A stretch of DNA of 39,838 nt from an uncultured Paracoccaceae bacterium (GCA_937927675.1 CALBSG010000065.1:1-39838), one strand, 5' to 3'. Shown: positions 22,435 to 31,291, counted from the stretch's first letter. The notes: generated by a model from the sequence alone, not told the origin. Numbers and translations are program-made.

Positions 22435-23361
22435 ATGACCGACATCCGGTCTTACGAAGACAACCGCGACGCGGGCTTTGGCGATTACGTGCAGCTGTTG
22501 AAGCCGCGCGTGATGTCGCTTGTGGTCTTTACCGCGCTGGTTGGCCTTTTGGTCGCCCCGGTGTCGTTGCATCCGGTTGAGGCGTTCACCGCCGTGTTGT
22601 TCATTGCCTTGGGGGGCGGCGCGTCTGGCGCGTTGAACATGTGGTGGGATGCCGACATCGACGCCATCATGCGCCGCACCAAGAGCCGTCCGATTCCGTC
22701 GGGCCGGATTGAGGCGGGCGAGGCTTTGGCCGTTGGTCTGGCGCTGTCGGGCATTTCGGTTGTGATGCTGGCGCTGGCGACCAATGTGCTGGCAGGCGCG
22801 CTTCTGGCCTTCACCATCTTCTTTTATGTCGTGATCTATTCGGTCTGGCTGAAACGCTCGACCCCGCAGAACATCGTGATCGGTGGGGCTGCCGGGGCCT
22901 TTCCGCCGATGATTGGCTGGGTGGCCGCGACCGGGTCGGTTTCTCTCGAAGCCTTCTTGATGTTCATGCTGATCTTCATGTGGACCCCGCCGCATTTCTG
23001 GGCGCTGGCCTTGTTCATGAAGTCGGATTACGGCGATGCCAAAGTGCCGATGTTGACCGAAACCCATGGCCGCCGCGTCACCCGCGCCCATGTCTGGTGG
23101 TACACTGTCGCGCTGGTGCCGTTCTCGCTGGCGCTCGGCTTTACCCCGATCGGTGGCAATGTCTATCTGGCCGCATCGGTCGTGCTGAACTTGGGCTTCT
23201 TGCGGGGGGCTTGGACCATCTGGCGCCGCGATGAAACCGTCGCCGAGGCCGATGGCTACAAGGTTGAGAAGTCGGTGTTCCGCTTCTCGCTTCTCTATCT
23301 GTTCTTGCATTTCACGGCCCTGCTGGCAGATGCCGCGCTGCGCGCTTGGGGGGGCTTCTGA
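22435..23361 (+). CDS. ctaB: Protoheme IX farnesyltransferase (heme O synthase)
   Basis: A 308-residue polytopic membrane enzyme that attaches a farnesyl group to heme B, giving heme O, the precursor of heme A. The UbiA-type signature N68-x3-D72-x3-D76 lies in ALNMWWDADIDAIMRRTKSR. A second loop contains YSVWLKRSTPQNIVIGGAAG and the third MWTPPHFWALALF. Eight to nine membrane segments are expected. The small coxF-like gene starts right after the stop. Confidence 0.96.
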   Translation: MTDIRSYEDNRDAGFGDYVQLLKPRVMSLVVFTALVGLLVAPVSLHPVEAFTAVLFIALGGGASGALNMWWDADIDAIMRRTKSRPIPSGRIEAGEALAVGLALSGISVVMLALATNVLAGALLAFTIFFYVVIYSVWLKRSTPQNIVIGGAAGAFPPMIGWVAATGSVSLEAFLMFMLIFMWTPPHFWALALFMKSDYGDAKVPMLTETHGRRVTRAHVWWYTVALVPFSLALGFTPIGGNVYLAASVVLNLGFLRGAWTIWRRDETVAEADGYKVEKSVFRFSLLYLFLHFTALLADAALRAWGGF

Positions 23362-23362
23362 G

Positions 23363-23563
23363 GTGGCTTTGCATGTGGAAACCGAAATGCATCGCCGCCG
23401 GTTCAGCCGCAATCTGGGGCTTGGTCTGGTGCTTGCCGCCTTTGTCGCGCTGGTCTTTGCCCTAACCGTGGTCAAAGTGACGCAAGGCGACCGGATGCAT
23501 GCAAATGATGGCAAGTCGATGGCCGGCACAGCCGCGCAACCCGCAACGGGGACCGCGCCATGA
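23363..23563 (+). CDS. Small CoxF-like single-helix protein in the oxidase operon
   Basis: A protein of 66 residues from the GTG, or 58 if the ATG at 23387 is used. A basic start (MHRRRFSRNLGLGLVLAAF) leads into one membrane helix ending TVVKV, then a short polar periplasmic tail. The pattern R-R-N-aliphatic helix-T-V-K resembles the CoxF proteins found between heme O synthase and Cox11 genes in Alphaproteobacteria; this is from memory. It probably helps assemble the aa3 oxidase, but no activity is known. Its stop overlaps the ctaG start (ATGA), supporting translation. The GTG start lies one base after the ctaB stop. Confidence 0.75.
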   Translation: MALHVETEMHRRRFSRNLGLGLVLAAFVALVFALTVVKVTQGDRMHANDGKSMAGTAAQPATGTAP

Positions 23564-24129
23564 CGCCACAGGCGAAAACCGGGGCATGGCTGGCGGGCGT
23601 CGCGGTGACGATGCTTGGCCTGTCATTTGCAGCGGTACCGTTTTATGACATGTTCTGCCGCATCACCGGGTTTGCCGGCACAGTTGCGGTGTCGGATGCC
23701 GCGCCGGACACCGTGCTGGACCAGACTGTGCTGATCCGTTTCGATGCCTCGCTTGAGGCGGGCATGCCTTGGGAGTTCAAGCCGCAGCAGGCTGAGATGA
23801 CCGTGCGCATCGGCGAAACCGGCTTGGCGTTTTACGAGGCGTTCAACCCGACAGATCGCCCGATTGCAGGCACCGCCAGCTACAATGTCGCGCCTGATCT
23901 TGCAGGCGGCTATTTCACCAAGATTGAGTGTTTCTGTTTCACCGAGCAGGTGTTGCAGCCCGGTGAGCGCGCCATCATGCCGGTGTCTTTCTACGTCGAC
24001 CCGTCGATGGTGAAAGATGCCGAAGCAGGCAAGATTGCCGAAATCACACTGTCTTATACTTTCCACGAAACACCGCTGCCGGAACAACAGGCGGGCCTTG
24101 CCGGGCCGTCTGCCACAGCGGAAAACTGA
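23560..24129 (+). CDS. ctaG: Cox11/CtaG, copper chaperone for CuB
   Basis: A 189-residue inner-membrane protein with one N-terminal helix (about 8-27) and a periplasmic immunoglobulin-like domain. It delivers copper to the CuB site of subunit I. The copper-binding pair is C124-F-C126 (KIECFCFTEQ), and C33 (DMFCRITGFAG) lies just beyond the membrane, as in the family. FYVDPSM near 144-150 is conserved too. It starts inside the stop of the coxF-like gene. Confidence 0.96.
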   Translation: MTPQAKTGAWLAGVAVTMLGLSFAAVPFYDMFCRITGFAGTVAVSDAAPDTVLDQTVLIRFDASLEAGMPWEFKPQQAEMTVRIGETGLAFYEAFNPTDRPIAGTASYNVAPDLAGGYFTKIECFCFTEQVLQPGERAIMPVSFYVDPSMVKDAEAGKIAEITLSYTFHETPLPEQQAGLAGPSATAEN

Positions 24130-24155
24130 CAAGAAGAAAACACGAGGGAACCCAG

Positions 24156-24956
24156 ATGGCCCACGCCAAGAACCACGATTACCACATTCTGCCGCCGTCG
24201 ATCTGGCCCCTGGCGGGCGCAGTTTCGGCCTTTGTCATGCTGTTTGGCGCGACGATGTGGATGAAGGGCGGCAGCCCTTGGATGGGCCTTATCGGCCTTG
24301 CAGGCGTTCTGTACGTCATGTTCGCCTGGTGGTCCGAAGTCGTCCACGAAGGCCAGATCGGCGATCACACCCCCGTGGTGCGCCTTGGCCTGCGCTATGG
24401 CTTCATCTTGTTCATCATGTCCGAAGTGATGTTCTTCTCGGCGTGGTTCTGGACCTTCTTCAAGCACGCGCTTTACCCGATGGGGCCGATGTCGCCGATC
24501 GTTGACGGCGTTTGGCCGCCCGAGGGCATCACCACCTTTGACCCGTGGCACCTGCCGCTGATCAACACGCTGATCCTTCTGTTGTCGGGCTGCGCTGCCA
24601 CTTGGGCGCACCATGCCTTGGTGCATGAAAACAACCGTCGTGACCTGAAGCAAGGGCTGATCATCGCCGTCCTGCTGGGCATGCTCTTCACCTTCTTCCA
24701 AGCCTACGAATACAGCCACGCCGCTTTTGGCTTTGCTGGCAACGTTTACGGCGCGTCGTTCTTCATGGCGACGGGGTTCCATGGCTTCCACGTCCTGATC
24801 GGGACGATCTTCCTGCTGGTTTGCTTGATCCGTGCTTACAAGGGCCACTTCACGCCCGAACAGCACGTCGGCTTTGAAGCTGCGGCTTGGTACTGGCACT
24901 TCGTGGACGTCGTCTGGCTGTTCCTGTTTGCGGCCGTCTATGTCTGGGGCCAATAA
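24156..24956 (+). CDS. ctaE: Cytochrome aa3 oxidase subunit III
   Basis: A 266-residue membrane protein with seven predicted helices, which stabilises the oxidase and protects it from turnover inactivation. Typical segments include KNHDYHILPPSIWPLAGAVS, FIMSEVMFFSAWFWTFF, INTLILLLSGCAATWAHHA, ATGFHGFHVLIGTIFLLVC and WYWHFVDVVWLFLFAAVYVW, the last being the family signature. GAGGGA six bases before the ATG is the ribosome binding site. Confidence 0.97.
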   Translation: MAHAKNHDYHILPPSIWPLAGAVSAFVMLFGATMWMKGGSPWMGLIGLAGVLYVMFAWWSEVVHEGQIGDHTPVVRLGLRYGFILFIMSEVMFFSAWFWTFFKHALYPMGPMSPIVDGVWPPEGITTFDPWHLPLINTLILLLSGCAATWAHHALVHENNRRDLKQGLIIAVLLGMLFTFFQAYEYSHAAFGFAGNVYGASFFMATGFHGFHVLIGTIFLLVCLIRAYKGHFTPEQHVGFEAAAWYWHFVDVVWLFLFAAVYVWGQ

Positions 24957-24978
24957 GAGCTCTTGAAACTTATCGCAG

Positions 24979-25008
24979 CGCGGGCCATCTGGCCCGCGTT
25001 GTGCTTTT
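24979..25008 (+). terminator. Hairpin between ctaE and the SURF1 gene
   Basis: An eight-pair CGCGGGCC/GGCCCGCG stem (24979-24986 with 24991-24998, loop ATCT) is followed by an imperfect T-rich stretch (TTGTGCTTTT). It resembles a weak intrinsic terminator or attenuator placed just before the SURF1 start. Confidence 0.5.
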
Positions 25009-25019
25009 ATGGGGATGCC

Positions 25020-25691
25020 ATGCTGCGCCGAATGTTCTTGCCCGCCCTGATGGGCCTTCTTGGCTGCGCAGTGCTGATCAGCCTTGGGGTCTGGCAGCTG
25101 AACCGGATGCACTGGAAGGCTGGGGTTCTGGCCGAGATCGAGGCGCGCATCCACGACGCCCCGGTGGCCTTGCCGCTGCAGCCGAACCCCGATCATGACA
25201 AATACCTGCCTGTGACCGTGACAGGCCATTTCACCGGCGATTTTCTGGAAGTGCTGCACGGCATCAAAGGCGGCAGCCCCGGCGTGCGCATCATCGAAGC
25301 CTTCGAGACCAGCGACGCCCGCCGCATTCTTGTCGATCGTGGCTTCGTCGAGGAAGAGCAGCGTCTTGCGCCGCGCCACGAAGGCACCTCTACAGTCACC
25401 GGAAACCTGCACTGGCCGCAGGATTCAACCTCATCGACCCCGCCGCCGGATAGCAAGACCGGGCTGTGGTTTGCCCGCGATGTTCCCGCGATGGCGCTGG
25501 TTCTGAGTGCAGAGCCGACATTTATTGTCGCGCATGAGCCAACCGGTGACGGGATCACGCCGATCCCGGTTGATACTTCCACTATACCCAATGATCATTG
25601 GGGATATGCCATCACCTGGTTTTCACTGGCCCTTGTCTGGGCGGTGATGACAGGCTTTCTTCTGTGGCGTATCAGGCAGCAGGCGACATAA
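25020..25691 (+). CDS. SURF1-family oxidase assembly protein
   Basis: A 223-residue inner-membrane protein with helices at both ends (about 6-25 and 199-217) and a periplasmic middle. SURF1 proteins help insert heme a into subunit I. Family signs are SLGVWQLNRMHWK near the N terminus, PVTVTGHF, and ILVDRGFVEEEQRL. The ATG is preferred over an upstream TTG because GGGGA precedes it and the first helix then starts normally. It is the last oxidase gene; thrC follows after about ten bases. Confidence 0.9.
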   Translation: MLRRMFLPALMGLLGCAVLISLGVWQLNRMHWKAGVLAEIEARIHDAPVALPLQPNPDHDKYLPVTVTGHFTGDFLEVLHGIKGGSPGVRIIEAFETSDARRILVDRGFVEEEQRLAPRHEGTSTVTGNLHWPQDSTSSTPPPDSKTGLWFARDVPAMALVLSAEPTFIVAHEPTGDGITPIPVDTSTIPNDHWGYAITWFSLALVWAVMTGFLLWRIRQQAT

Positions 25692-25701
25692 GGGGCGGAT
25701 G

Positions 25702-27087
25702 ATGCGCTATATTTCGACGCGGGGCACAGCCCCGGTTCTGACCTTCGGTGAGGCGATGATGACGGGCTTGGCCCGCGACGGGGGGCTTTATGTGCCCGAA
25801 ACCGTACCGACGATGACCAAGGCCGAAATTGCCGCCCTCGCGGGCCTGCCCTACGAAGAAATCGCCTTCCGCGTCATGAAGCCGTTCATCGGTGGCTTCT
25901 TTGAAGATGACGAAATGAAGGGCCTGATTGCCAAGGCCTATGCTGGCTTTGGCCACGCGGCACGTGCGCCTTTGGTGCAGCTTGGCGCAAACCATTTCCT
26001 GTTGGAGCTGTTCCACGGGCCGACCTTGGCCTTCAAAGACTTTGCAATGCAGCTCATCGGGCAGATGATGCAGGCAGCCCTTGCCAAGACCGGCGAGCGG
26101 ATCACCATCGTCGGTGCCACCTCGGGCGATACCGGGTCGGCGGCGATGGAGGCGTTCAAGGGCCTTGCCAATGTCGATGTGTTCATCATGTATCCGCATG
26201 GCCGGGTGTCGGATGTGCAGCGTCGCCAGATGACGACCCCTTCGGAAGCCAACGTCCACGCACTGGCCGTGGATGGCGACTTTGACGATTGTCAGGCCAA
26301 TGTGAAGGCGATGTTCAACGATTTCGCCTTCCGCGATGGGGTGCGGCTGGCGGGTGTGAATTCGATCAACTGGGCGCGGGTGCTGGCGCAGGTGGTCTAT
26401 TACTTCTCCTCCGCCGTCAGCTTGGGTGCACCGCATCGCGCTGTGTCCTTTACGGTGCCGACCGGCAACTTTGGTGACATCTTCGCGGGCTATATCGCAA
26501 AGAAGATGGGTCTGCCGATTGACCAATTGGTGGTCGCGACGAACCAGAACGACATCCTGCATCGGGCGCTGTCCTCGGGCGATCACCGCACCAATGGGGT
26601 GAAGCCGTCGATCAGCCCGTCGATGGACATTCAGGTGTCGTCGAACTTTGAACGCGCCCTCTTTGATGCCTATGGCCGCGATGGCAAGGCGATTGCCGCG
26701 CTGATGGACGAAATGAAATCCGGCGGCTTCACGATCAGCCAAGGCGCGCTGCAGATGCTGCAAGGCACCTTCGCCTCGGGCCGGTGTTCCGAAACGGAAA
26801 CCAGTGCGACCATCACGGCCAGCCTGAAATCCACGGGCGAGCTTCTTTGCCCGCATTCTGCCGTGGGCGTCAAAGTGGCGAACGAACATCTCGGCGCTAC
26901 GCCGATGATCACCTTGGCCACGGCCCACCCGGCGAAGTTCCCCGACGCGGTTGAGGCCGCCACGGGCATCCGCCCCGGCCTGCCGCCGCGCATGGCCGAC
27001 CTTTTCGAGCGGACCGAGCGGGTGACGCGGGTGGCAAACGACCTGCCCGCCATTCAGGCGCTGATCCGCGAAAGACTGGGGCGGTAA
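25702..27087 (+). CDS. thrC: Threonine synthase
   Basis: A 461-residue PLP enzyme that converts O-phosphohomoserine to threonine. It begins MRYISTRGTAPVLTFGEA, the usual N terminus of the long threonine synthases. K112 in HGPTLAFKDFAMQ carries PLP, and the phosphate loop TSGDTGSAAMEAF and PTGNFGDIFAGY are clear. Two tandem ATGs exist (25699 and 25702). The second fits the ribosome binding site AAGGGG better and matches the family start. It appears to be co-transcribed from the oxidase side, a linkage typical of Rhodobacterales. Confidence 0.95.
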   Translation: MRYISTRGTAPVLTFGEAMMTGLARDGGLYVPETVPTMTKAEIAALAGLPYEEIAFRVMKPFIGGFFEDDEMKGLIAKAYAGFGHAARAPLVQLGANHFLLELFHGPTLAFKDFAMQLIGQMMQAALAKTGERITIVGATSGDTGSAAMEAFKGLANVDVFIMYPHGRVSDVQRRQMTTPSEANVHALAVDGDFDDCQANVKAMFNDFAFRDGVRLAGVNSINWARVLAQVVYYFSSAVSLGAPHRAVSFTVPTGNFGDIFAGYIAKKMGLPIDQLVVATNQNDILHRALSSGDHRTNGVKPSISPSMDIQVSSNFERALFDAYGRDGKAIAALMDEMKSGGFTISQGALQMLQGTFASGRCSETETSATITASLKSTGELLCPHSAVGVKVANEHLGATPMITLATAHPAKFPDAVEAATGIRPGLPPRMADLFERTERVTRVANDLPAIQALIRERLGR

Positions 27088-27287
27088 GCTGGTCTGGCTA
27101 AGGCTATTGCCGAAGCCACCCCAACCGCGAAAGTCAGCTGATGCGCCGGGACCATAAGTCCCGGCCAGCGCCCGGCGCGCACGGGCGGGGAAAAGCCGTG
27201 CTTTTCCTTTGCCGCCCGGCTTCCCCCCCTTTCGCCACAGTGCCCCGCGATGTAAGAACGCGGGGCCTCTCGCATCACAGGTGCTCC
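27088..27287 (+). other. thrC-M16 intergenic region with two hairpins
   Basis: No gene. A long hairpin spans 27183-27217: GGGCGG pairs with CCGCCC around an inner GGAAAAGC-CGT-GCTTTTCC stem (27189-27207). A second one (GCCCCGCG, 27242-27249, with CGCGGGGC, 27259-27266) lies about 20 bases before the M16 start. Together they may end thrC transcripts or control the next gene; neither has a clean U-run. Confidence 0.45.
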
Positions 27288-28547
27288 TTGACCACACGTC
27301 TTACCACGCTGCCGAACGGCTTCCGCATCGTCACCGAACATATGCCGGGGCTGCAATCGGCCAGTGCGGGCATCTGGGTGACCGCCGGCGGCCGCCATGA
27401 GGCCGAGCCGCAAAACGGCATTGCCCATTTTCTGGAGCATATGGCCTTTAAAGGCACCAAGCGCCGCAGCGCCCTGCAGATCGCCGAGGAAATCGAGGAT
27501 GTGGGCGGCTATATCAACGCCTATACCAGCCGCGAGATGACCGCCTATTACGCCCGCGTTTTGCAGGGCGATGTGGCGCTGGCCTTGGATGTGATCGGCG
27601 ATATTGTTCTCAATCCGGCCTTTGATCCCAAAGAGATCGAGGTGGAACGCCATGTGATCTTGCAGGAAATCGGGCAGTCGCTGGACACGCCCGACGACAT
27701 CATCTTCGACTGGCTGCAAGAGGTGTCTTATCCCGACCAAAGCTTTGGCCGCACGATTCTTGGTCCCTCTGAAAAAGTGGCGAAATTCTCGCGTGCCGAT
27801 CTGAAATCCTTCGTCAAGGAAAACTACGGTCCGGCACAGATGATCCTTGCCGCCGCCGGGGGCGTCGATCACGACGCCATCGTGAAACAGGCCGAGGCGA
27901 TGTTCGGCGCGCTGGCGTCGCGGCCGCAAAAGGCGTTTCAGGGGGCAACCTTCAAAGGTGCCGAACGGCGCGAGGTCAAGGATCTGGAGCAGGTCCATTT
28001 CGCCATGGCCTTTGATGCGCCGGGCTATCGCCACCCCGACGTCTACACGGCGCAGATCTATTCGATGGTGATGGGGGGGGGCATGTCCTCGCGCCTGTTC
28101 CAGAAGATCCGCGAAGAACGCGGCCTGTGCTATTCGATCTTTGCCCAATCCGGCGCCTATGAAGATGCGGGGCAGATCACCGTCTATGCCGGGACCAGCG
28201 CCGAAGAGATAAGCGATCTGTGCCTGATCACCGTCGACGAGATGAAACGCGCCGCCGAGGATATGTCCGAGGCCGAGGTCGCCCGCGCCCGCGCCCAGAT
28301 CAAGGCCGGCATGCTGATGGGGCTAGAAAGCCCGTCGTCGCGGGCCGAGCGCATCGCGCGGCTGTTGGCCATTCATGGCCGGGTGCCAGAGGTGTCCGAG
28401 GCCGTGGCCAAGATCGACGCCGTCACCACGGCGGATGTGCGCCGCTATGCCGAAGGTCTGTGTCAGGTGGACAATGCTCTGGCGCTTTATGGCCCTGTGG
28501 GTGCGGCACCGACCTTGGACGCCATCCGGCAAAGGTTTGCCGCCTGA
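27288..28547 (+). CDS. M16 zinc peptidase (mitochondrial processing peptidase-like)
   Basis: A 419-residue protease of the pitrilysin/MPP family. The inverted zinc motif H47-F-L-E50-H51 (GIAHFLEHMAFKG) is intact, the distal glutamate lies in HVILQEIGQSLDTPDD, and the C-terminal half contains SSRLFQKIREERGLCYSI, the family substrate-binding signature. This single-chain type resembles the beta subunit of mitochondrial processing peptidase; its bacterial substrates are unclear. The start is taken as TTG (LTTRLTTLPNGFRIVTE) because no ATG or GTG in frame gives a complete first strand; an AGG lies nearby. The stop overlaps the next start (TGATG). Confidence 0.88.
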   Translation: MTTRLTTLPNGFRIVTEHMPGLQSASAGIWVTAGGRHEAEPQNGIAHFLEHMAFKGTKRRSALQIAEEIEDVGGYINAYTSREMTAYYARVLQGDVALALDVIGDIVLNPAFDPKEIEVERHVILQEIGQSLDTPDDIIFDWLQEVSYPDQSFGRTILGPSEKVAKFSRADLKSFVKENYGPAQMILAAAGGVDHDAIVKQAEAMFGALASRPQKAFQGATFKGAERREVKDLEQVHFAMAFDAPGYRHPDVYTAQIYSMVMGGGMSSRLFQKIREERGLCYSIFAQSGAYEDAGQITVYAGTSAEEISDLCLITVDEMKRAAEDMSEAEVARARAQIKAGMLMGLESPSSRAERIARLLAIHGRVPEVSEAVAKIDAVTTADVRRYAEGLCQVDNALALYGPVGAAPTLDAIRQRFAA

Positions 28548-29125
28548 TGTTCCGTCGTCGCCCCCGGGTTGAAACCGAAAGAATGAGCCTGCGCTTGCCC
28601 GAACACGGCGACTGGCGGGCTTGGGGTGCTTTACGTGAGGCATCCGCCGCGCATCTGACCCCGTGGGAACCGGTCTGGGCGCATGACCATCTGTCGCGCA
28701 AGGCTTTTACCAACCGGGTCTACTGGGCGCAGCGCGCGGAAACCCAAGGAACCGCGCTGCCGCTGCTGCTGATCCGCCGGTCGGACAATCAGCTGTTGGG
28801 GGCGATCACGCTGGACAATATCCGCCGTGGCCCTGTGCAGGCCGGAACGCTGGGCTATTGGATCGGCGCGCCCTTTGCGCGGCAAGGCTATATGCGCGAG
28901 GCGATTCTGGCGACAGTTCACCATGCCTTTGCCGTCATGGACCTGAGCCGGATCGAAGCCGCCTGTTTGCCGGAAAACACGCCTTCGCGCGGTGTCTTGG
29001 AAAAATGCGGCTTCAAATATGAAGGCGTGGCGCAAAGCTATCTGCAAATCAACGGCCGTTGGCGCAACCACGTGCTTTACGCCAACCTGCGCGGGGACCG
29101 TCGCGGCAGAACCGACGTCGGTTAA
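28547..29125 (+). CDS. RimJ/RimL-type GNAT acetyltransferase
   Basis: A 192-residue N-acetyltransferase using acetyl-CoA. The fold signature GYWIGAPFARQGYMREA (103-119) and LPENTPSRGVLEKCGF (141-156) are typical of the RimJ subgroup, which acetylates protein N termini such as that of ribosomal protein S5. WRNHVLYANL near 172-181 also fits. The exact target is unknown. Translation is coupled to the M16 gene by a TGATG overlap. Confidence 0.85.
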   Translation: MFRRRPRVETERMSLRLPEHGDWRAWGALREASAAHLTPWEPVWAHDHLSRKAFTNRVYWAQRAETQGTALPLLLIRRSDNQLLGAITLDNIRRGPVQAGTLGYWIGAPFARQGYMREAILATVHHAFAVMDLSRIEAACLPENTPSRGVLEKCGFKYEGVAQSYLQINGRWRNHVLYANLRGDRRGRTDVG

Positions 29126-29126
29126 G

Positions 29127-29146
29127 CCGCTGGGGTTAAACAGCGG
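29127..29146 (+). terminator. Weak hairpin after the RimJ-like gene
   Basis: CCGCTG (29127-29132) pairs with CAGCGG (29141-29146) right after the stop codon. No T-run follows, so this is only a possible 3' end. Confidence 0.3.
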
Positions 29147-29233
29147 GCAAAGCGGCGACCGACAAGAGAAACTTGTTTGTTCGCGCCGATTTGCAAGGCT
29201 ACTCCGGGGGGCGATCCTGCCTGAAGGTACCAG

Positions 29234-30646
29234 ATGCTGAACCCCGCTGATCCCGTCTTTCTTGCCCAACTGGCCGAAACCTTGCCCCCCGGCACGCTGC
29301 GCGAGGCTGAGCCGCGCTATCTGGAGGAACCCCGCGGTCGTTGGCAGGGGCAGGCCGGTGCCGTGGCGCTGCCGCGTTCCACCGCCGAGGTGGCCCAGAT
29401 CGTGCGCGCCTGTGCGGCGGCCAAGGTTGGTATTCTGCCCTATGGCGGTGGCACCGGGCTGGTGGGCGGGCAGATCATGCCCGACGGCCCTTTGCCCTTG
29501 TTGATTTCTTTGGAACGAATGGCGGCTTTGCGGGCGATTTACCCGGCAGAAAATGTGTTGGTCGCGGATGCCGGGATGATCCTTGCCACGGTGCAGGACG
29601 AAGCCGCCAAACAGGACCGCATTTTCCCCTTGTCGCTGGCCTCGGAAGGTACGGCGCGGGTGGGGGGTATTTTGTCGACCAATGCGGGCGGGGTCAATGT
29701 GCTGCGCTATGGCAATGCGCGCGACCTTTGCCTTGGGATCGAGGCGGTTTTGCCGGATGGCAGCATTTTCAATGGGTTGAAGCGGTTGCGCAAGGACAAC
29801 ACCGGCTATGACCTGCGCCATCTGCTGATCGGCGCCGAGGGCAGCCTTGGCATCATCACAGCGGCCGCCCTGCGGCTGTATCCTGCGCCCGCGTCCACCG
29901 CGACGGCGCTTTTGGCTGTGCCAGATCCGACCGCGGCCTTGGCGCTCTTGCAACTGGCCGAGGGGCGGGCCGCCGGGATGATCTCGGCCTTTGAACTTAT
30001 CAACCGGGCGGGACCAGAGTTTCTGGCCGAACACATGCCCGAAGTGGCCCTGCCCCTGTCGCCGACACCCGATTGGATGGTGCTGATCGAGATTGCCTTG
30101 CCCGCAGGTTTTGAAGGGGCAGAGCCTGTGATGGCGGGTATTCTTGAGGCCGCGATGGAGGCGGAACTGGTCAGCGATGGCGTCATTGCCGCGTCGCAGG
30201 CGCAGCGCGCCGGGTTGTGGCGTATCCGCGAATCGATTCCACTGGCCAATCGGCAGGTCGGCGCGGTGTCGAGCCACGACATCTCGCTGCCCTTGTCCGA
30301 GGTGCCTGCCTTCATCCCGCGCGCCGATGCCGCCCTTGCCGCCCTTGGCGACTTCCGCATCAATTGCTTTGGCCATCTGGGCGACGGCAACCTGCATTAC
30401 AATGTCTTTCCCGCCGCAGGCAAAACCAAGGCGGATTACCTGCCGGTGCGCGATCAGGTCAAAACGCTGGTGCATGATCTGGTGCATGACATGGGCGGGT
30501 CGGTTTCGGCCGAGCATGGCTTGGGCCGGTTGAAAGTGGGCGATCTTGAACGCTACGGCGACCCGGCCAAGGTGGCTGCCATGCGGGCGATCAAGGCCGC
30601 ACTTGACCCAAATGGCATCATGAATCCCGGCGCGGTGCTGCGCTAA
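29234..30646 (+). CDS. FAD-linked 2-hydroxy-acid dehydrogenase (GlcD/D2HGDH-like)
   Basis: A 470-residue flavoenzyme of the FAD-binding_4/FAD-oxidase_C type. The FAD domain (about 40-220) contains LPYGGGTGLVGGQ (68-80), LSTNAGGVNVLRYGNARD (147-164) and LIGAEGSLGIIT (198-209). The cap domain carries the metal site H381/H388 (GHLGDGNLHYN) and EHGLG. These fit D-2-hydroxyglutarate and D-lactate dehydrogenases, which pass electrons to the quinone pool or a flavoprotein carrier. The substrate is not decidable from sequence; the D2HGDH-like pattern slightly favours 2-hydroxyglutarate, formed for example as a by-product of serine synthesis. There is no sign of glcE or glcF nearby. Confidence 0.88.
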   Translation: MLNPADPVFLAQLAETLPPGTLREAEPRYLEEPRGRWQGQAGAVALPRSTAEVAQIVRACAAAKVGILPYGGGTGLVGGQIMPDGPLPLLISLERMAALRAIYPAENVLVADAGMILATVQDEAAKQDRIFPLSLASEGTARVGGILSTNAGGVNVLRYGNARDLCLGIEAVLPDGSIFNGLKRLRKDNTGYDLRHLLIGAEGSLGIITAAALRLYPAPASTATALLAVPDPTAALALLQLAEGRAAGMISAFELINRAGPEFLAEHMPEVALPLSPTPDWMVLIEIALPAGFEGAEPVMAGILEAAMEAELVSDGVIAASQAQRAGLWRIRESIPLANRQVGAVSSHDISLPLSEVPAFIPRADAALAALGDFRINCFGHLGDGNLHYNVFPAAGKTKADYLPVRDQVKTLVHDLVHDMGGSVSAEHGLGRLKVGDLERYGDPAKVAAMRAIKAALDPNGIMNPGAVLR

Positions 30647-30667
30647 GGGCTTTGGCGCATGAAAATT

Positions 30668-30694
30668 GGCCCCGCCGGGGGTGCCGACGGGGCC
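30668..30694 (+). terminator. Hairpin after the FAD dehydrogenase gene
   Basis: GGCCCCG (30668-30674) pairs with CGGGGCC (30688-30694). A second hairpin, GCACCCA/TGGGTGC (30728-30734 with 30741-30747), lies before the convergent DUF2478 gene. Neither has a good U-run; together they may separate the two converging transcripts. Confidence 0.4.
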
Positions 30695-30787
30695 TTGGGG
30701 TGTAGTTGGGTACGTGTTTTGCAAGCAGCACCCAGTCCGGTGGGTGCCGGACAAGGTCCACGTTAGGCCAAGCGTGTGAATGGATGG

Positions 30788-31291
30788 TTAACGCCGCTCA
30801 AGAATTTCGGCGCTCAGCCAGTTGGCAATCGCGGCTGGTTCGGGCGGCAAGGCAATCCCCATCCCATCACAAAAGGCCAGCAGATCCGGCAGGTTCAGCC
30901 CATTGACGCCAACCAACACCGGCAGATCCCGCTCCAAAGCCGCGGCGATCAGGGGCACATACCCACGCCCTTGTGCCTCAAGCTTGCCGAATTTGTTGAC
31001 CACCAGCGCTTCGGCTGCGGGCAGGCGTGCGGCCACTTCGACCACGGCTTCTTCCAGTGCACCACCGTCCAACCGGCAGCCTCGCGCGGCTTCGCCCCGG
31101 TCTTGGTTGATGCGAAAGACCGGGCCATCGGGCAGCACCACCAGTTCCATGTCGCACAGCGTGCGGTCGGCCCGCACCACATCGCGCTGCACGGTGCCCG
31201 CCAGCCGTACCCCGGCCACCAGTGCCACGGCATCGGCGATCAGGGCATCGGTCGCACCGCGACCGGCAAGGCTGACATAGGCAATCGGCAT
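30788..31291 (-). CDS. DUF2478-family protein
   Basis: A 167-residue protein matching, by overall pattern, the DUF2478 family, whose members often lie near molybdenum or nitrogenase genes and look like nucleotide-binding (NTPase-related) folds. Visible parts are the strand MPIAYVSLAGRGATDALIAD, VVNKFGKLEAQGRGY (about 97-111) and LPVLVGVNGLNLPDLLAFC. The usual family P-loop is not obvious. AAGGGGGCC lies before the ATG. It follows the P450 gene after about 60 bases on the same strand. No molybdate gene is in the window, so the role is unknown. Confidence 0.75.
   Translation of the reverse strand: MPIAYVSLAGRGATDALIADAVALVAGVRLAGTVQRDVVRADRTLCDMELVVLPDGPVFRINQDRGEAARGCRLDGGALEEAVVEVAARLPAAEALVVNKFGKLEAQGRGYVPLIAAALERDLPVLVGVNGLNLPDLLAFCDGMGIALPPEPAAIANWLSAEILERR

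Noticed and set aside
24054..25412. A 452-codon open frame on the minus strand
   Set aside because: Antisense to ctaE and SURF1, which are certain.
28631..30754. A 707-codon open frame on the minus strand
   Set aside because: It is antisense to the RimJ-like gene and the FAD dehydrogenase, both well supported; the translation has no family pattern.
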